NCBI GenBank assembly: GCA_014529385.2
Contig: CM043955.1
Span: 152,508,140-152,572,139, forward strand
Direction of reading: 5' to 3'
DNA length: 64,000 nt
From: Adiantum capillus-veneris
Lineage: Eukaryota; Streptophyta; Polypodiopsida; Polypodiales; Pteridaceae
Part shown: piece after piece, positions 1 through 9,292 of the stretch
Position numbering within the stretch: position 1 is the first letter of the stretch
Layout of the letters: the number at the start of each line of letters is the position of its first letter
Notes under the pieces: model-generated
Told to the model about the DNA's origin: nothing
Database searches by the model: none
What the model saw: only the letters and a program-made list of their open reading frames with translations
Position numbers and translations under genes: made by a program

Positions 1-28
1 CCTAAATCTAACCTAATCTTAAACGATA

Positions 29-515
29 AAAAGAGGGAAATGGTATAACCTTTCTATCACCCAAGTGTGGTAGATTGGTTATGCCATTTCCCTCTTGAAT
101 AACAGGTGTTGAGTTCTCCTCGTCGGCTGAATCTTTAAGGTCTCTTGGGATAGTTTCCTATGACTTTAAAACTTTCTTCTTCTCGGGAAGAGGAAAATGG
201 TATAACCTTTCGATCACCCAAGGTTATGCCATTTCCCTCTTGAATAACAGGTCTTGAGTTCAACTCCTTGTCGGCTAGATCTTTAAGGTCTCTAGGGATA
301 GTTTCCTACCACATTAAAACTCTCTTCTTCTCGGGTGTGTGTGTGCGCCAATAAAAAGAGAAAAATGGTATAACCTTTCTATCACCCAAGTGTGGTAGAT
401 TGGTTATGCCATTTCCCTCTTGAATAACAGGTCTTGAGTTCAACTCCTTGTCGACTAGATCTTTAAGGTCTCTTGGGATAGTTTCCTACGACGTTAAAAC
501 TCTCTTCTACTTCTT
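29..515. repeat. Three tandem ~160-bp units, each with a hairpin
   Basis: Three direct copies start near 29, 188 and 353; the shared word ATGGTATAACC lies at 40, 197 and 365. In each unit an arm ending ...ATGGTATAACC is followed by its near-perfect reverse complement GGTTATGCCATTTCCCTCTT, so the unit can fold into a stem of about 20 bp. The second unit has lost part of the loop. No coding frame is conserved. A related single piece lies on the other strand near 49041-49086, so this is a dispersed genomic repeat. Its class is unknown. Confidence 0.8.
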
Positions 516-543
516 CTTCTCTCTCTCTCTGTGTTTTATATCT

Positions 544-594
<51 letters not shown>

Positions 595-667
595 TCTCTC
601 AATGTGTGGGTGTATGCATTCTTTGTTTATGCATGTGTGTGTGTGTGTGTGTTTTGTTTATGCATGT

Positions 668-706
<39 letters not shown>

Positions 707-900
707 AACAGAATGTGTGTGAGAGAGAGAGAGAGAGAGAGAGGGAGGGAGAGAGAGAGAAAGAGAGGAAGGGAACATGAGAGAGAGGAGAGGGAAGGAG
801 CATACTTGGCTCTCCTTCCTCTCCTCGTGTATGTGTGTGTGTGTGTGGAGAAGAAAGAGAGAGAGAGAGGGAGAGCGCGGGTTACCTTTGCTTGCTTGAG
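516..900. repeat. Compound CT/TG/GA microsatellite cluster
   Basis: Long (CT)n runs at about 550-590 and 669-703 are followed by (GA)n at 720-742, with (TG)n runs between and after. The serine-leucine and arginine-glutamate frames here are translated dinucleotide repeats, not genes. Confidence 0.9.
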
Positions 901-904
901 CATC

Positions 905-1043
905 GAAAACTTAGATATGAGATTTGAGTTTTCAGATGCTCTCAGTTATTTTTTTACCCCTGTCGGTGTTGCTATAGGCGTCGCTATGAGCATCGCTAAG
1001 TTACAAGTAAACTTGCGACGCTCATAGTGATGCCCATCTAAGT
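905..1043. repeat. Imperfect inverted repeat with ~27-bp inner arms
   Basis: The inner arms, from about 977 (GCGTCGCTATGAGC) and ending near 1033 (GCTCATAGTGATGC), are imperfect reverse complements over about 27 bp. An outer pair, AACTTAGAT near 909 and ATCTAAGTT near 1036, extends the fold. No ORF of note. It is the first of a run of hairpins reaching about 2110. Confidence 0.65.
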
Positions 1044-1330
1044 TGCATTATTCGTATTCGGGAGACGTATGATACGCGAATAATGGGCGTATTATTTGTT
1101 TATTTAAATTATACGACCGTATTATACGGTGCCACATCAGCATACACGGCCAAACGTATAACTTCTTGGTTTTTCGATCGGAAAACTGTTCGAACGAAAT
1201 TATCTTCGATCTAAAATAATAATGATCGAATATGTTAGTCTATATAGCAACACGCGACAGCCTTCACACCATCATTCACAGTCAGTGTTTTCCATGTGAG
1301 TATTCTCACCAAACAATCAAAAGAGTAATA
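1044..1330 (+). promoter_or_regulatory. Candidate diverged LTR or promoter with TTCGATCG-type motifs
   Basis: The stretch starts TGCATTATTCG and holds several variants of a TTCGATCGAAA palindrome between 1168 and 1230, followed by a TATA-like TCTATATAGC near 1239. The same order (TGCATT start, palindromes, TATA box) is seen in the Copia LTR at 61529-62002. The two share layout rather than a clear alignment, so the link is an inference. No gene is visible. Confidence 0.3.
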
Positions 1331-1442
1331 TGTCAAAAAATAAAACAATTTGAATTAGATAAAAATTAAAATTCAATGGAATTTAAGTTTTGTGATTCAA
1401 ATTTATGAATTTGTTTTAAAAAAATTAGTAAATAGTTGAAAG

Positions 1443-2110
1443 TTTGTATTTTGTGAAGAGTTTAATCTCTCACCTGATACAAAATATAATTATAAGAATC
1501 ACTTGTCAATGTGTTCAATTAATTGACACTTGAAAGTGACTAATTAAAAAAATTAGGATATTATCGTTGTGTGTAGAGTATACTCTCACATGAGATAATT
1601 AGTTTAAAAATATAATTACATAAAAATCAATTTTATGTAATTAAAAGTTCGATTTTGATGTGTAGAGATTTTCTCTCACTTCAAAATGAATATAATGAAA
1701 CAAAATTATATTTTTACGTTTTGTGTAGAGCTGTTCACACTGCTATGCTCTCACTAGAGTAAAAATTTAGGAAAAACATGTCCAAAAACATTGATATTCT
1801 CTTATCTTTATTTGGACTGCAAAATCTACCATACTGTGTGAGAGCATACACATACTCGCATTGTAGATAGATAATCGCTTAAAAATCTATGGTAAAGTGT
1901 AAGAACTTTTTGTTCGCACTTTACATAGATACGATAATTATCAAGTATTGTAAGTGATTATCGTTTTGACATTTAAAAATGTCACTTATAGCACTTGTAG
2001 GTATAACAATTTATAATGATAATCATTTTAATACTTGATTTAATTGTAATTATTGATTATCGTAATGTGTTAAAGCTACAAGCTTGCACTTTAGATAAAT
2101 CGATGCAATT
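1443..2110. repeat. Chain of consecutive imperfect hairpins
   Basis: At least eight inverted repeats follow one another: about 1443-1484, 1498-1540, 1558-1600, 1614-1642 (perfect 12-bp arms AATTACATAAAA), 1649-1690, 1711-1766, 1822-1871 and 1885-1930 (about 20-bp arms). Further nested ones follow, including GACATTTAAAAATGTC near 1968. Several share a core GTGTAGAG...CTCTCAC. The DNA is AT-rich with no ORF. It ends where the truncated Gypsy LTR begins at 2134. Confidence 0.7.
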
Positions 2111-2133
2111 TATATGTAATCCAATGGTATTGT

Positions 2134-2345
2134 ATTAGGTTTAGTGGCTTTTATATGAGCTCACCCCATTCACACTTGGGCGCCCATACTTAGCCAACTA
2201 ACTCCTTGAATATTCCAGTTAGAGTGCGCCTGTCATCGGCGATCACCCTTACCCTGTTCCTATTGGTCCGACAAGCTCAATACCTGACTCTAAATAATAC
2301 AACGTTTATAGATCATAGGGTGTCCGTGTGCCGTGAGGGTTAACA
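2134..2345 (-). repeat. Gypsy 1 3' LTR, truncated
   Basis: About 212 bp match the distal part of the 563-bp LTR at 14710-15272, ending in the same GGGTTAACA. Homology stops abruptly at ATTAGGTTTAG (2134); the rest is replaced by the hairpin-rich region to the left. A deletion or a later insertion would both explain this. Confidence 0.9.
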
Positions 2346-2358
2346 TGCCCCCCTTCCT
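2346..2358 (-). other. Polypurine tract of Gypsy 1
   Basis: Read on the minus strand, an uninterrupted purine run AGGAAGGGGGG lies directly before the TGTTAACCC start of the 3' LTR. This is the expected priming site for plus-strand DNA synthesis. Confidence 0.85.
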
Positions 2359-3756
2359 GATGTAGATTCCGTCCTCGGAAGCTATCCAGTTGAAGCTCGT
2401 TCGTCGAGATGGAAGAGCAGTCGACATGGATGTGCGTAGCCTTCTTCAATCACTGCAAAATCAAACAACATTGCCACAGTAATTGCATTCTCATATACAA
2501 TTAAAAATCATATGCAATAGACAGACAAATTGATTGGTAACAGAATTTTAGACAATTTGTCAGCAATAAACATTAAATTGCAATATAATCAAATGCATAA
2601 ACAGATGTAAAGGTAAAAAATTAAACAAGTCCGGGGTCGCTAATTTAACGGTCAAAAGGCACTAGAGCTCGACTATTAATACCATGGGTAACTTCTCAAT
2701 TTTTTCTGGTCAATTAAGTTGTTTAATCGCGAGAGCCAAGTATTTGATGTTCGAGGGCTGACTAGAGGCTATACCTAGAAGACCTTGTAGTTAAGCTACG
2801 ATAAAAGGAATTTCTCATGAAATCATCGCCTGACTGATTAACTTTTCTTTGACCCCCCAAAGTCTTTTCACATTGATTCAATTTTGATGTGTGTGGTTAT
2901 TTTGTATGCCTTGGGTTTTTTGCTTTTCAAGGAAAAGCGCCCACACTGGGAACCTCTAGGGCTCTAGTACCATAGTCGATACATGTGAGTGAAGTACCAA
3001 TTTAAGCAGGGATTTCTCTTCCAGCTTAAAATTTTACATTGTGGCACTTTGATTTTTTGTTTGTTCATTTTCAACATTTTAATTTTGTAACTTTGGGGGG
3101 TCATATAACACTGTTACCCTCCCCAGGCTCATCACATTAGTAAACTTCCTTTATAATACTTAAGCTAAAGGTCAATAGGGTTAAGCCCACTAGAAAGCCC
3201 TAGTACATTTCACACAATGCTGCCTAAATCGGATTAAGAACCTAAGTAACCATTGCTTATTGGGAAGGCATTCCCCATGGTATTAAGAGAAGATTTCTAA
3301 TACCTAGCTTGGTCAAACTAGCTTAGTCGGACTGCTTGATTTTTAAACCTAGACAAGTGATTATGACAAAACATTACATTGAATTAAATGTTTGATACTA
3401 AGCAAATGCACTGAATATTATGCTACCAATCACAATCAAAGAAGACAAACATGGATGCAAAAAGATAAGGGCAATGCTAATGGACATAAAACACCTGTTT
3501 GTGTTGATGGTCGTGCTTGATTTGAAGTGTGAACGAGAGAAAGGTTCCATGAAGGTCCAAATCCTATCAATAGCAACACGCTCCTGTACACACTAGGAAA
3601 CAAAAGGAATACCTCCAGAAGGCACATTAGTGGGAAAAGGTACCAACACTTATTGAACACAACAAAAAACATAAGTAACCCTAACCTAATTATTTGCACT
3701 CCCCCTAAAGAGTCAAGGGAATAGGATATTGTAGAGGTTGGGGGGAAACCCTAAGG
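2359..3756 (-). other. Gypsy 1 3' untranslated region
   Basis: About 1.4 kb between the last recognisable 3' ORF and the polypurine tract. I see no frame with family features. An 87-codon hydrophobic frame on the minus strand (3436-3699) has no supporting motif. It may be the decayed end of an env-like region or plain 3' UTR. Confidence 0.5.
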
Positions 3757-4170
3757 CTAAACCCCTATCCTCGTCGTCGAGATAAACAAAGTCATCATCC
3801 ATGAGACCATATGTGCCATCCATGTAGTCATGTAAATTTTTTCTTCATCATAGGTGCCCATGTTTACTAAGAAGGTCACTAGACGCCTATAGTCATCTTG
3901 GTCAAAAGGGTAGGCTTGTGCAATGGGAGAAACGCTCTCTACTAAGTATGGATCAGACGTGGTCAAGAGACGTATCAGCCATTCTAACTCCTCAAAATTC
4001 CTCTCACATGCTAGCGTACCTATCAAATCCCATTCACATGCAAGCACTGGAAAGACCATGTGAAACATTTGTGAAAAGTAACGAGGGTACCTCTCACCCA
4101 AGGCAGGAGTGGATGACTCTAGCGTACTAGCCATATCTGTACACGCAAATAGATGATGGTTAGAGTGCAA
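3757..4170 (-). CDS. Uncharacterised ORF in the 3' region of Gypsy 1
   Basis: A 137-codon frame lies between integrase and the 3' LTR, where Athila-type elements may carry env-like or accessory genes. It is rich in acidic and aromatic residues and has no signal peptide or clear membrane segment. I recognise no domain. It may be a remnant of a longer accessory protein or chance. The next ORF upstream (4221-4457) is in a different frame. Confidence 0.3.
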   Translation of the reverse strand: MHSNHHLFACTDMASTLESSTPALGERYPRYFSQMFHMVFPVLACEWDLIGTLACERNFEELEWLIRLLTTSDPYLVESVSPIAQAYPFDQDDYRRLVTFLVNMGTYDEEKIYMTTWMAHMVSWMMTLFISTTRIGV

Positions 4171-4220
4171 ATATTACAAGGGTCGTATTTTTGTGCATAA
4201 TTTGTTTTTATTATTTTGTG

Positions 4221-4457
4221 TTATGGCTCTTGCTCTTTTACTTTTTTATCTTGTTTTTGTGAGTATAAGGCTTTATTTATACATTCCCTAAGATTGGAGA
4301 TTGAGAGGTCAGGGAGGAAGGTTGAGAGGGAAGCAAGTGAATGACGGATGTCAGCAAACACTCCCCCCTTCCTTGGGTAGATCATACTTTTTGGAATGAT
4401 GTCGTCACCTTTTGAAACCAATTGTTCCAAGTTGTTATGGGTAAAGGCTTTAACCAA
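4221..4457 (-). CDS. Small ORF in the 3' region of Gypsy 1
   Basis: A 78-codon frame of mixed charge with a lysine-rich end (KQDKKVKEQ). It has no recognisable domain and follows the W-P-K repeat ORF after a gap of about 250 bp that is full of stops. It may be a decayed piece of the same accessory region. Confidence 0.2.
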   Translation of the reverse strand: MVKAFTHNNLEQLVSKGDDIIPKSMIYPRKGGVFADIRHSLASLSTFLPDLSISNLRECINKALYSQKQDKKVKEQEP

Positions 4458-4702
4458 TAGTTTTCGATCACCCTATGTGTTTCATCTAGTTGCAAGGGTG
4501 GTAAGGTACTCTCCCATAATTTTATTTGCAACATTGTTGGAGGTGGTGAATCTACAACGGGAGGTGCAAACTCTTTCTTGCTTGTATGGATATGTACAAT
4601 GGTAGGTGGAGGTTGTGTCGAAGCTTCTATTTCTGTATAGGAACTAAATGAAGAGCAAGAAGCTTCATTTGCTTTTCCTGTTCCTGAGCTAGGTGGAACA
4701 AA

Positions 4703-5269
4703 TCATTCTTTCTTTGGTACCCAAACTAGCTCTGGAGCAGGTGTGTCGCATTCCGTGATTTTTTCCTTTCCACGATTTTCAATTTGTTTTGGAGCCACAG
4801 GATTGGGTTTACATGGGCCAGGTGACAGGTAAGAGTACAATTTACGTTTGGGCACCCAGATTTGATCATTTCCTTTATAGTATCCTTGGGCTTTTAATAG
4901 TCGTTTAGGAATCCAGCGCCATGTTTTCTTACATTTCTTGGAGCGAGTGGAACGTTTCTTACGAGGCTTCCGTTTTTTAGCATCATCTATGGTTACTAAA
5001 GAAGCTTTAGGGACCCACTTGTATGCTTTCTTTGTTATATTAGGATGGTTCTTGTGTGTCTCAAGCTTTCTTTCAACTACATCAGTTGAAGATCTAGAGA
5101 GTTGGGCTATGGGGACGTATGGTTCAACCTCCTGGACATGCAATGTCTTGGGTTTTATTTCCTTAGGCAATATCTCAGGGACTATGGCTTGAGTGGTAGG
5201 GATAAGAGTTGGTTTTTGCGTTGTGACACCCCCAATCCCCCAATCAATAGTGCATTTGGTGGCTATCAT
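4703..5269 (-). CDS. Basic W-V/I-P-K repeat protein, accessory ORF of Gypsy 1
   Basis: The 188-codon frame is strongly basic and holds four copies of a W-[VI]-P-K motif at residues 85-88 (WVPK), 119-122 (WIPK), 138-141 (WVPK) and 183-186 (WVPK). A cluster of K and R (residues 99-116) lies between the first two and resembles a nuclear-localisation or nucleic-acid-binding patch. The first half is proline- and threonine-rich. The ORF begins inside the end of the retropepsin-like ORF in another frame, and both sit downstream of integrase. The function is not known to me; nucleic-acid binding is an inference from charge. Confidence 0.5.
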   Translation of the reverse strand: MIATKCTIDWGIGGVTTQKPTLIPTTQAIVPEILPKEIKPKTLHVQEVEPYVPIAQLSRSSTDVVERKLETHKNHPNITKKAYKWVPKASLVTIDDAKKRKPRKKRSTRSKKCKKTWRWIPKRLLKAQGYYKGNDQIWVPKRKLYSYLSPGPCKPNPVAPKQIENRGKEKITECDTPAPELVWVPKKE

Positions 5270-5519
5270 CCACGTGAGTCCTAGGTTTTATATTACCCTC
5301 CATAGTTCTAGTAGGCATGACCAAAAAGTCTTGAGCTACAATTCCATTGTCATAACTGATAGAAGTGTGCCAGATTCCAAAAACCGTAGTTTTTTTCTTG
5401 TTGACACCCTTGACTTGGATAATACTCTCAGATAGAGGTGGCTTCCCTAACTGACACCACACCCCATAGGATAGCAGATTATATTTAGCACCCGTGTCCA
5501 ATAAAGCGTTATATAGCAC
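5244..5519 (-). CDS. Second retropepsin-like ORF downstream of integrase
   Basis: A 91-codon frame starts with a hydrophobic strand followed by D-T-G-A (residues 8-11) and NLLS. This is the active-site pattern of retroviral-type aspartic proteases, which act as dimers. It lies in the same frame as pol, a few codons after the pol stop (5553-5555). The element's usual protease, with the site D-G-G-A, is upstream in the gag-protease ORF (9247-11886). A C-terminal protease-like domain after integrase is not part of the standard Gypsy plan. I do not see a flap or the ILGxP-like strand clearly, so it may be a protease fold reused for binding or a decayed copy. Confidence 0.5.
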   Translation of the reverse strand: MLYNALLDTGAKYNLLSYGVWCQLGKPPLSESIIQVKGVNKKKTTVFGIWHTSISYDNGIVAQDFLVMPTRTMEGNIKPRTHVDDSHQMHY

Positions 5520-5552
5520 TTTTCCATAGGCACTATTTAACTCAATAGGGTA

Positions 5553-8500
5553 TCATAGAGGTGTGTCAGAGTCCAACCAATCCTCTTCGATTTCCATGTG
5601 GAATGCATTTGTGACTCCAAGTTTAGCCTCTCGTTTTTGTCTTATACGTTGTTGTCGCTCCTTAGCCTCAGCTTGAGCTTGTATCTTCTGTAACTCGGTT
5701 TGTGCTTTGGCAGCCTTCTTTTGATGAATGGCCCGTAGTTCTTCTTGGCTTAAAGGATCATAATATCTTTTGAATTTACTCCCATTGAAGAATCCAATGG
5801 TTTCAACTCCATCAAGAGTTTCCACACGAAGGGTACCTTGTGGGGTAATTTCACATACTCTATATGGTCCTTTACCAGCATATTTCAACTTTTTCTTCTC
5901 TTTACGTACTCCATACATAAGGACTTTATCACCAACTTTGATGTCCTTGTACTTCACATGGCGATCAAACCACTTCTTTCTCCTATCCTTTTCCACAAGA
6001 GCATTTTGCACAGCCAACTGTCTCTCTTCGTCTTGTTTTTCTAAGATATACAAATGCTCGGTTAAGGGGTTACCATTCCATCCTTCTTGCGAAGCTACCC
6101 TAAGACTAGGAATGACAAACTCCCAAGGCATAACCGCTTCTTGGCCGTATACCATTTTGAATGGCGTACAATTAATAGCCACTTTATAAGCAGTACGATA
6201 AGCCCATTGAGCAGATGTCAACTTCAAATCCCAATCAGTGCAATGAGCTTCTACCGTCTTGGTTAAAATAGAGATTAGAGTCTTGTTGGTGCTCTCGGCT
6301 TGTCCATTAGCTTGCGGGTAATAAGGTGTAGACTTATGGTGGGATATCATAAAGGTCGTGGTAAGCTCTCTTATTACCTCATTTATAAAATGGGTACCAT
6401 TATCACTAACAATTTCAAAAGGGAAACCAAATCTTGTGATAATGTTCTCAAAAAGAAACTTAGCTGTTGTCCTCGCGTCAGCTTTTTGTGAAGCCTTAGC
6501 TTCAGCCCACTTTGTTACATAGTCCGTAGCAACGAGAATATATCGAGATTGAGTGTTGCGAGCTGCGGGACTAATTGGACCTACAAAGTCTAAGCCCCAT
6601 TTTTCAAATGGTTGGGTTACTTTAATAGGATGTAAGGGCATTCTGTCTTTGCGCTGTATGGTCTTGTAACGTTGGCACTCATCACACCCTTTTGTAAAAA
6701 GTGATGCATCCTTAAATAAAGTTGGCCACCAATAGCCTGATTGCAGCACCTTTCTAGCAGTCAGGTCTCCTGAAAAATGTCCTCCAGCTATGCCCATATG
6801 TGCTTCTTGCAAGATATACAAATATTCATCCTCGCGGGCACAACTCCTAAGAATATCGTCCTTGCCTAGTCTATACAGAGTTCCGGCAATCAAACAATAG
6901 GGTTCACATTCTTTTACTAGCCTTCGAGCGATATCCTTACGAAGTTCCTTGGGTGGAAAACCATTAACTAAAAAGTTAACAATGTTCTCACTCCATTCAG
7001 GCATAGTATCAACTATGAATAGGGAAGTATCGGGTAATTCATCATCAACTCCTGTAGGGGCTTCACCATTGGGTATGCGAGACAAATGATCAGCCATGAC
7101 GTGCCTTTTACCGGGTCTCACTACAATCGTGAAATCAAACTCCAGAAGAATTAACAACCATCGTGTGATTCTTCCTGTGGAGCATGGCTTGTTTACCAGA
7201 TACAGCAACGCTTGATGATCCACATAAAATACAAACTTGTTTGCCAGAAGGTAGTAGCGAAATTTCTTTACTGCATAAACCATTGCTAAACCTTCTCGCT
7301 CTGTAGTGGTGTAGTTCCTTTGAGCATCGTTCAATTGACGGCTTGCAAAGCTAATGGGATAGTCCAATTTATGTTCTCCTGGTTGAGTGAGAACACACCC
7401 AATAGCAAAGTTTGATGCATCAATATGCACATGGAAAATGACATCCCAGTTAGGTGTCCTTAAAATCGGAGCACTTGCTAGTGTTTTCTTCAATTGTTCA
7501 TAGGCCTGGTCACACTCTTCAGTCCATTTAAATTCAATGAGAAGCTTGTACAAAGGACGTGCTATCTCAGCGAAAAATAAAATAAACCGTCGATAATAAC
7601 CCACGTGTCCCATGAACCTTTGAACTCCCTTGGAATTGGTTGGTGGTGGTAACTCTAGAATCACTTTAATTTTGCTCTCATCGGTTGAGATACCATTCTT
7701 AGATACTATATGCCCTAAAATAACTCCATGCTTGACCCAAAATTGGCATTTGAACGGGTTCAATGAGATACGATATAACCTACACTTTTCAAACACCTTC
7801 CGCAAACATGATAGATGTTCTTTCCAAGAAGAGTAAACACAAAGGTCGTCTAAGAAAGCTTCACAAAACTCTCTCAAATATTCTTTAAAAGCAGTGTTTA
7901 TTAATCGTTGGAATGTAGCAGGGGCATTTGTTAAGCCAAAAGCCATCACACGAAATGAAAACACGCCAAATTCTGTGATGAAGGCAGTTTTAGCTTGGTC
8001 CTCTAGCGCTATCGTGATTTGGTTGTAGCCTGAGTACCCATCTAGAAAGCTATAAGCTTCCTTGCCTGCAACTCTTTCGAGTACATGTTCGGAATATGGT
8101 AGGGGGTAATGGTCTCTCCTAGTAGCTGCATTAACTTTTTTGAGGTCCACGCACACCCTGAGTTTCCCATTCTTTTTTGGCACGATAACTATTGGAGACA
8201 CCCATTTAGAGTGTTCAATAGGATATATGAACCCACATTTGATAAGCTTTTCTAGTTCTTCTTGAATGATCTTTGCGTACTTAGGATTCATCGGGTAGGG
8301 TCTTTGTTGTACGGGCTTCGCAGTGCTAATCATAGGGATTGTATGTTGGACCACAGAAGGTGGAACACCTTTCATATCATGGTATGTCCAAGTGAATATA
8401 TCCTTGAATTCCTTGAGAAGCTCTTTGAGGACCACCTCTTCAACTTCTGTGAGGTCTTGGGCAATAAAAACAGGTTTTGATTCTTCACCGGGGTCGGCTA

Positions 8501-8798
8501 ATTCTATTTCTTTAACTATTGCCGGACCATCATAGATTCCATTATTCCCATCGATAGGTATTCTTTGGGCTTTTGTGTACACAACCTTTGCTTCCCCTGT
8601 GGTGTAAGATTTGAAATGTTCTCGTGCAGGATGCAAGTCTATGGATTCTGGTTGTGCTTTGGTCTGTGCTTCCATTTCTGCTTTCTTGTGTTGTTGAGCT
8701 AACTCTTGGTTTTGACGCCTCCTTGCAGTGCGGCTCAACTTTGGCTTGTCTATGATCTCTAATTGGGCTATGTCATGGGGTCGTGGTCTACACCACAT
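5553..8798 (-). CDS. pol: Gypsy 1 Pol: reverse transcriptase, RNase H, integrase
   Basis: This single open frame of 1081 codons copies element RNA into DNA and integrates it. Reverse transcriptase spans about residues 170-350, with FLDGYSGYNQ (251-260) and the catalytic FLDD (315-318). RNase H is at about 455-570, with VHID, TEREG and YVDHQ holding its acidic residues. The integrase zinc site H-H-C-C runs from about 667 to 708. Its catalytic triad is D737 (GLDF), D799 (SDNG) and E835 (QAES). The C-terminus is lysine- and glutamine-rich. The usual protease is encoded separately upstream. All catalytic residues I can check are present, so this is the best preserved ORF of the element. The start at 8798 is the first ATG and may lie downstream of the true fusion point. 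Confidence 0.93.
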   Translation of the reverse strand: MWCRPRPHDIAQLEIIDKPKLSRTARRRQNQELAQQHKKAEMEAQTKAQPESIDLHPAREHFKSYTTGEAKVVYTKAQRIPIDGNNGIYDGPAIVKEIELADPGEESKPVFIAQDLTEVEEVVLKELLKEFKDIFTWTYHDMKGVPPSVVQHTIPMISTAKPVQQRPYPMNPKYAKIIQEELEKLIKCGFIYPIEHSKWVSPIVIVPKKNGKLRVCVDLKKVNAATRRDHYPLPYSEHVLERVAGKEAYSFLDGYSGYNQITIALEDQAKTAFITEFGVFSFRVMAFGLTNAPATFQRLINTAFKEYLREFCEAFLDDLCVYSSWKEHLSCLRKVFEKCRLYRISLNPFKCQFWVKHGVILGHIVSKNGISTDESKIKVILELPPPTNSKGVQRFMGHVGYYRRFILFFAEIARPLYKLLIEFKWTEECDQAYEQLKKTLASAPILRTPNWDVIFHVHIDASNFAIGCVLTQPGEHKLDYPISFASRQLNDAQRNYTTTEREGLAMVYAVKKFRYYLLANKFVFYVDHQALLYLVNKPCSTGRITRWLLILLEFDFTIVVRPGKRHVMADHLSRIPNGEAPTGVDDELPDTSLFIVDTMPEWSENIVNFLVNGFPPKELRKDIARRLVKECEPYCLIAGTLYRLGKDDILRSCAREDEYLYILQEAHMGIAGGHFSGDLTARKVLQSGYWWPTLFKDASLFTKGCDECQRYKTIQRKDRMPLHPIKVTQPFEKWGLDFVGPISPAARNTQSRYILVATDYVTKWAEAKASQKADARTTAKFLFENIITRFGFPFEIVSDNGTHFINEVIRELTTTFMISHHKSTPYYPQANGQAESTNKTLISILTKTVEAHCTDWDLKLTSAQWAYRTAYKVAINCTPFKMVYGQEAVMPWEFVIPSLRVASQEGWNGNPLTEHLYILEKQDEERQLAVQNALVEKDRRKKWFDRHVKYKDIKVGDKVLMYGVRKEKKKLKYAGKGPYRVCEITPQGTLRVETLDGVETIGFFNGSKFKRYYDPLSQEELRAIHQKKAAKAQTELQKIQAQAEAKERQQRIRQKREAKLGVTNAFHMEIEEDWLDSDTPL

Positions 8799-8923
8799 AA
8801 CATTTTGGATATTTCACCCCAATCGTCTACCAATTTTTGATGAGCATCACATGCTCCTATATAACTGAGCCATTATGCTGAGGATCTCTTCTTTTTTATC
8901 CTAGCATGTACATTGGCTCGATA

Positions 8924-9292
8924 TCAACGCCTCTTAAAGTTTTTCTTTTTCTTATTTGAAACCTGCTTTTGATTTGCATTTAGATCTGGATCACTAAAGG
9001 AGTCCTCGTTGGTGTCCTCTTCACTCTCGGAGGAGCTATCATCGGTTGATGTGCTCGGTCCTTCCGAATGTTTTGACTCTGAACTTGCTCCACTCTCTAA
9101 TTCATGAGATTCAGAATCCGTTTCACTCTGGGAGTCAGTGTCTGAGTCGTGTTGGTCAAAGTCTTCTATTGAGCTATCGGTGTCACTGTCAGATTGGTCT
9201 ACAATTGCCTTGCCCTTAGAAGATGCATCTATGGCACTTATCATGTTCAAAGGTAAATTTGTGGTACCTCTTCCCCCTCTGGTGTGACCCAA
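8924..9292 (-). CDS. Acidic serine/aspartate-rich ORF between protease and pol
   Basis: A 122-codon frame overlaps the end of the gag-protease ORF in another frame. From about residue 35 it is almost pure D, S and E, and it ends in a basic K/R tail. It has no recognised domain. It may be the disordered linker that joined protease to reverse transcriptase before a frameshift. Confidence 0.4.
   Translation of the reverse strand: MGHTRGGRGTTNLPLNMISAIDASSKGKAIVDQSDSDTDSSIEDFDQHDSDTDSQSETDSESHELESGASSESKHSEGPSTSTDDSSSESEEDTNEDSFSDPDLNANQKQVSNKKKKNFKRR

Noticed and set aside
448-1027. Several frames with Leu-Ser, Arg-Glu or Cys-Val repeats
   Set aside because: They are translations of (CT)n, (GA)n and (TG)n repeats; no composition or motif suggests a protein.
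3436-3699. Hydrophobic 87-codon minus-strand frame in Gypsy 1
   Set aside because: Considered as an env-like transmembrane piece, but it has no signal, cleavage site or partner ORF.
5770-8535. Plus-strand frames opposite Gypsy 1 pol
   Set aside because: They are antisense shadows of a long, motif-rich pol ORF.
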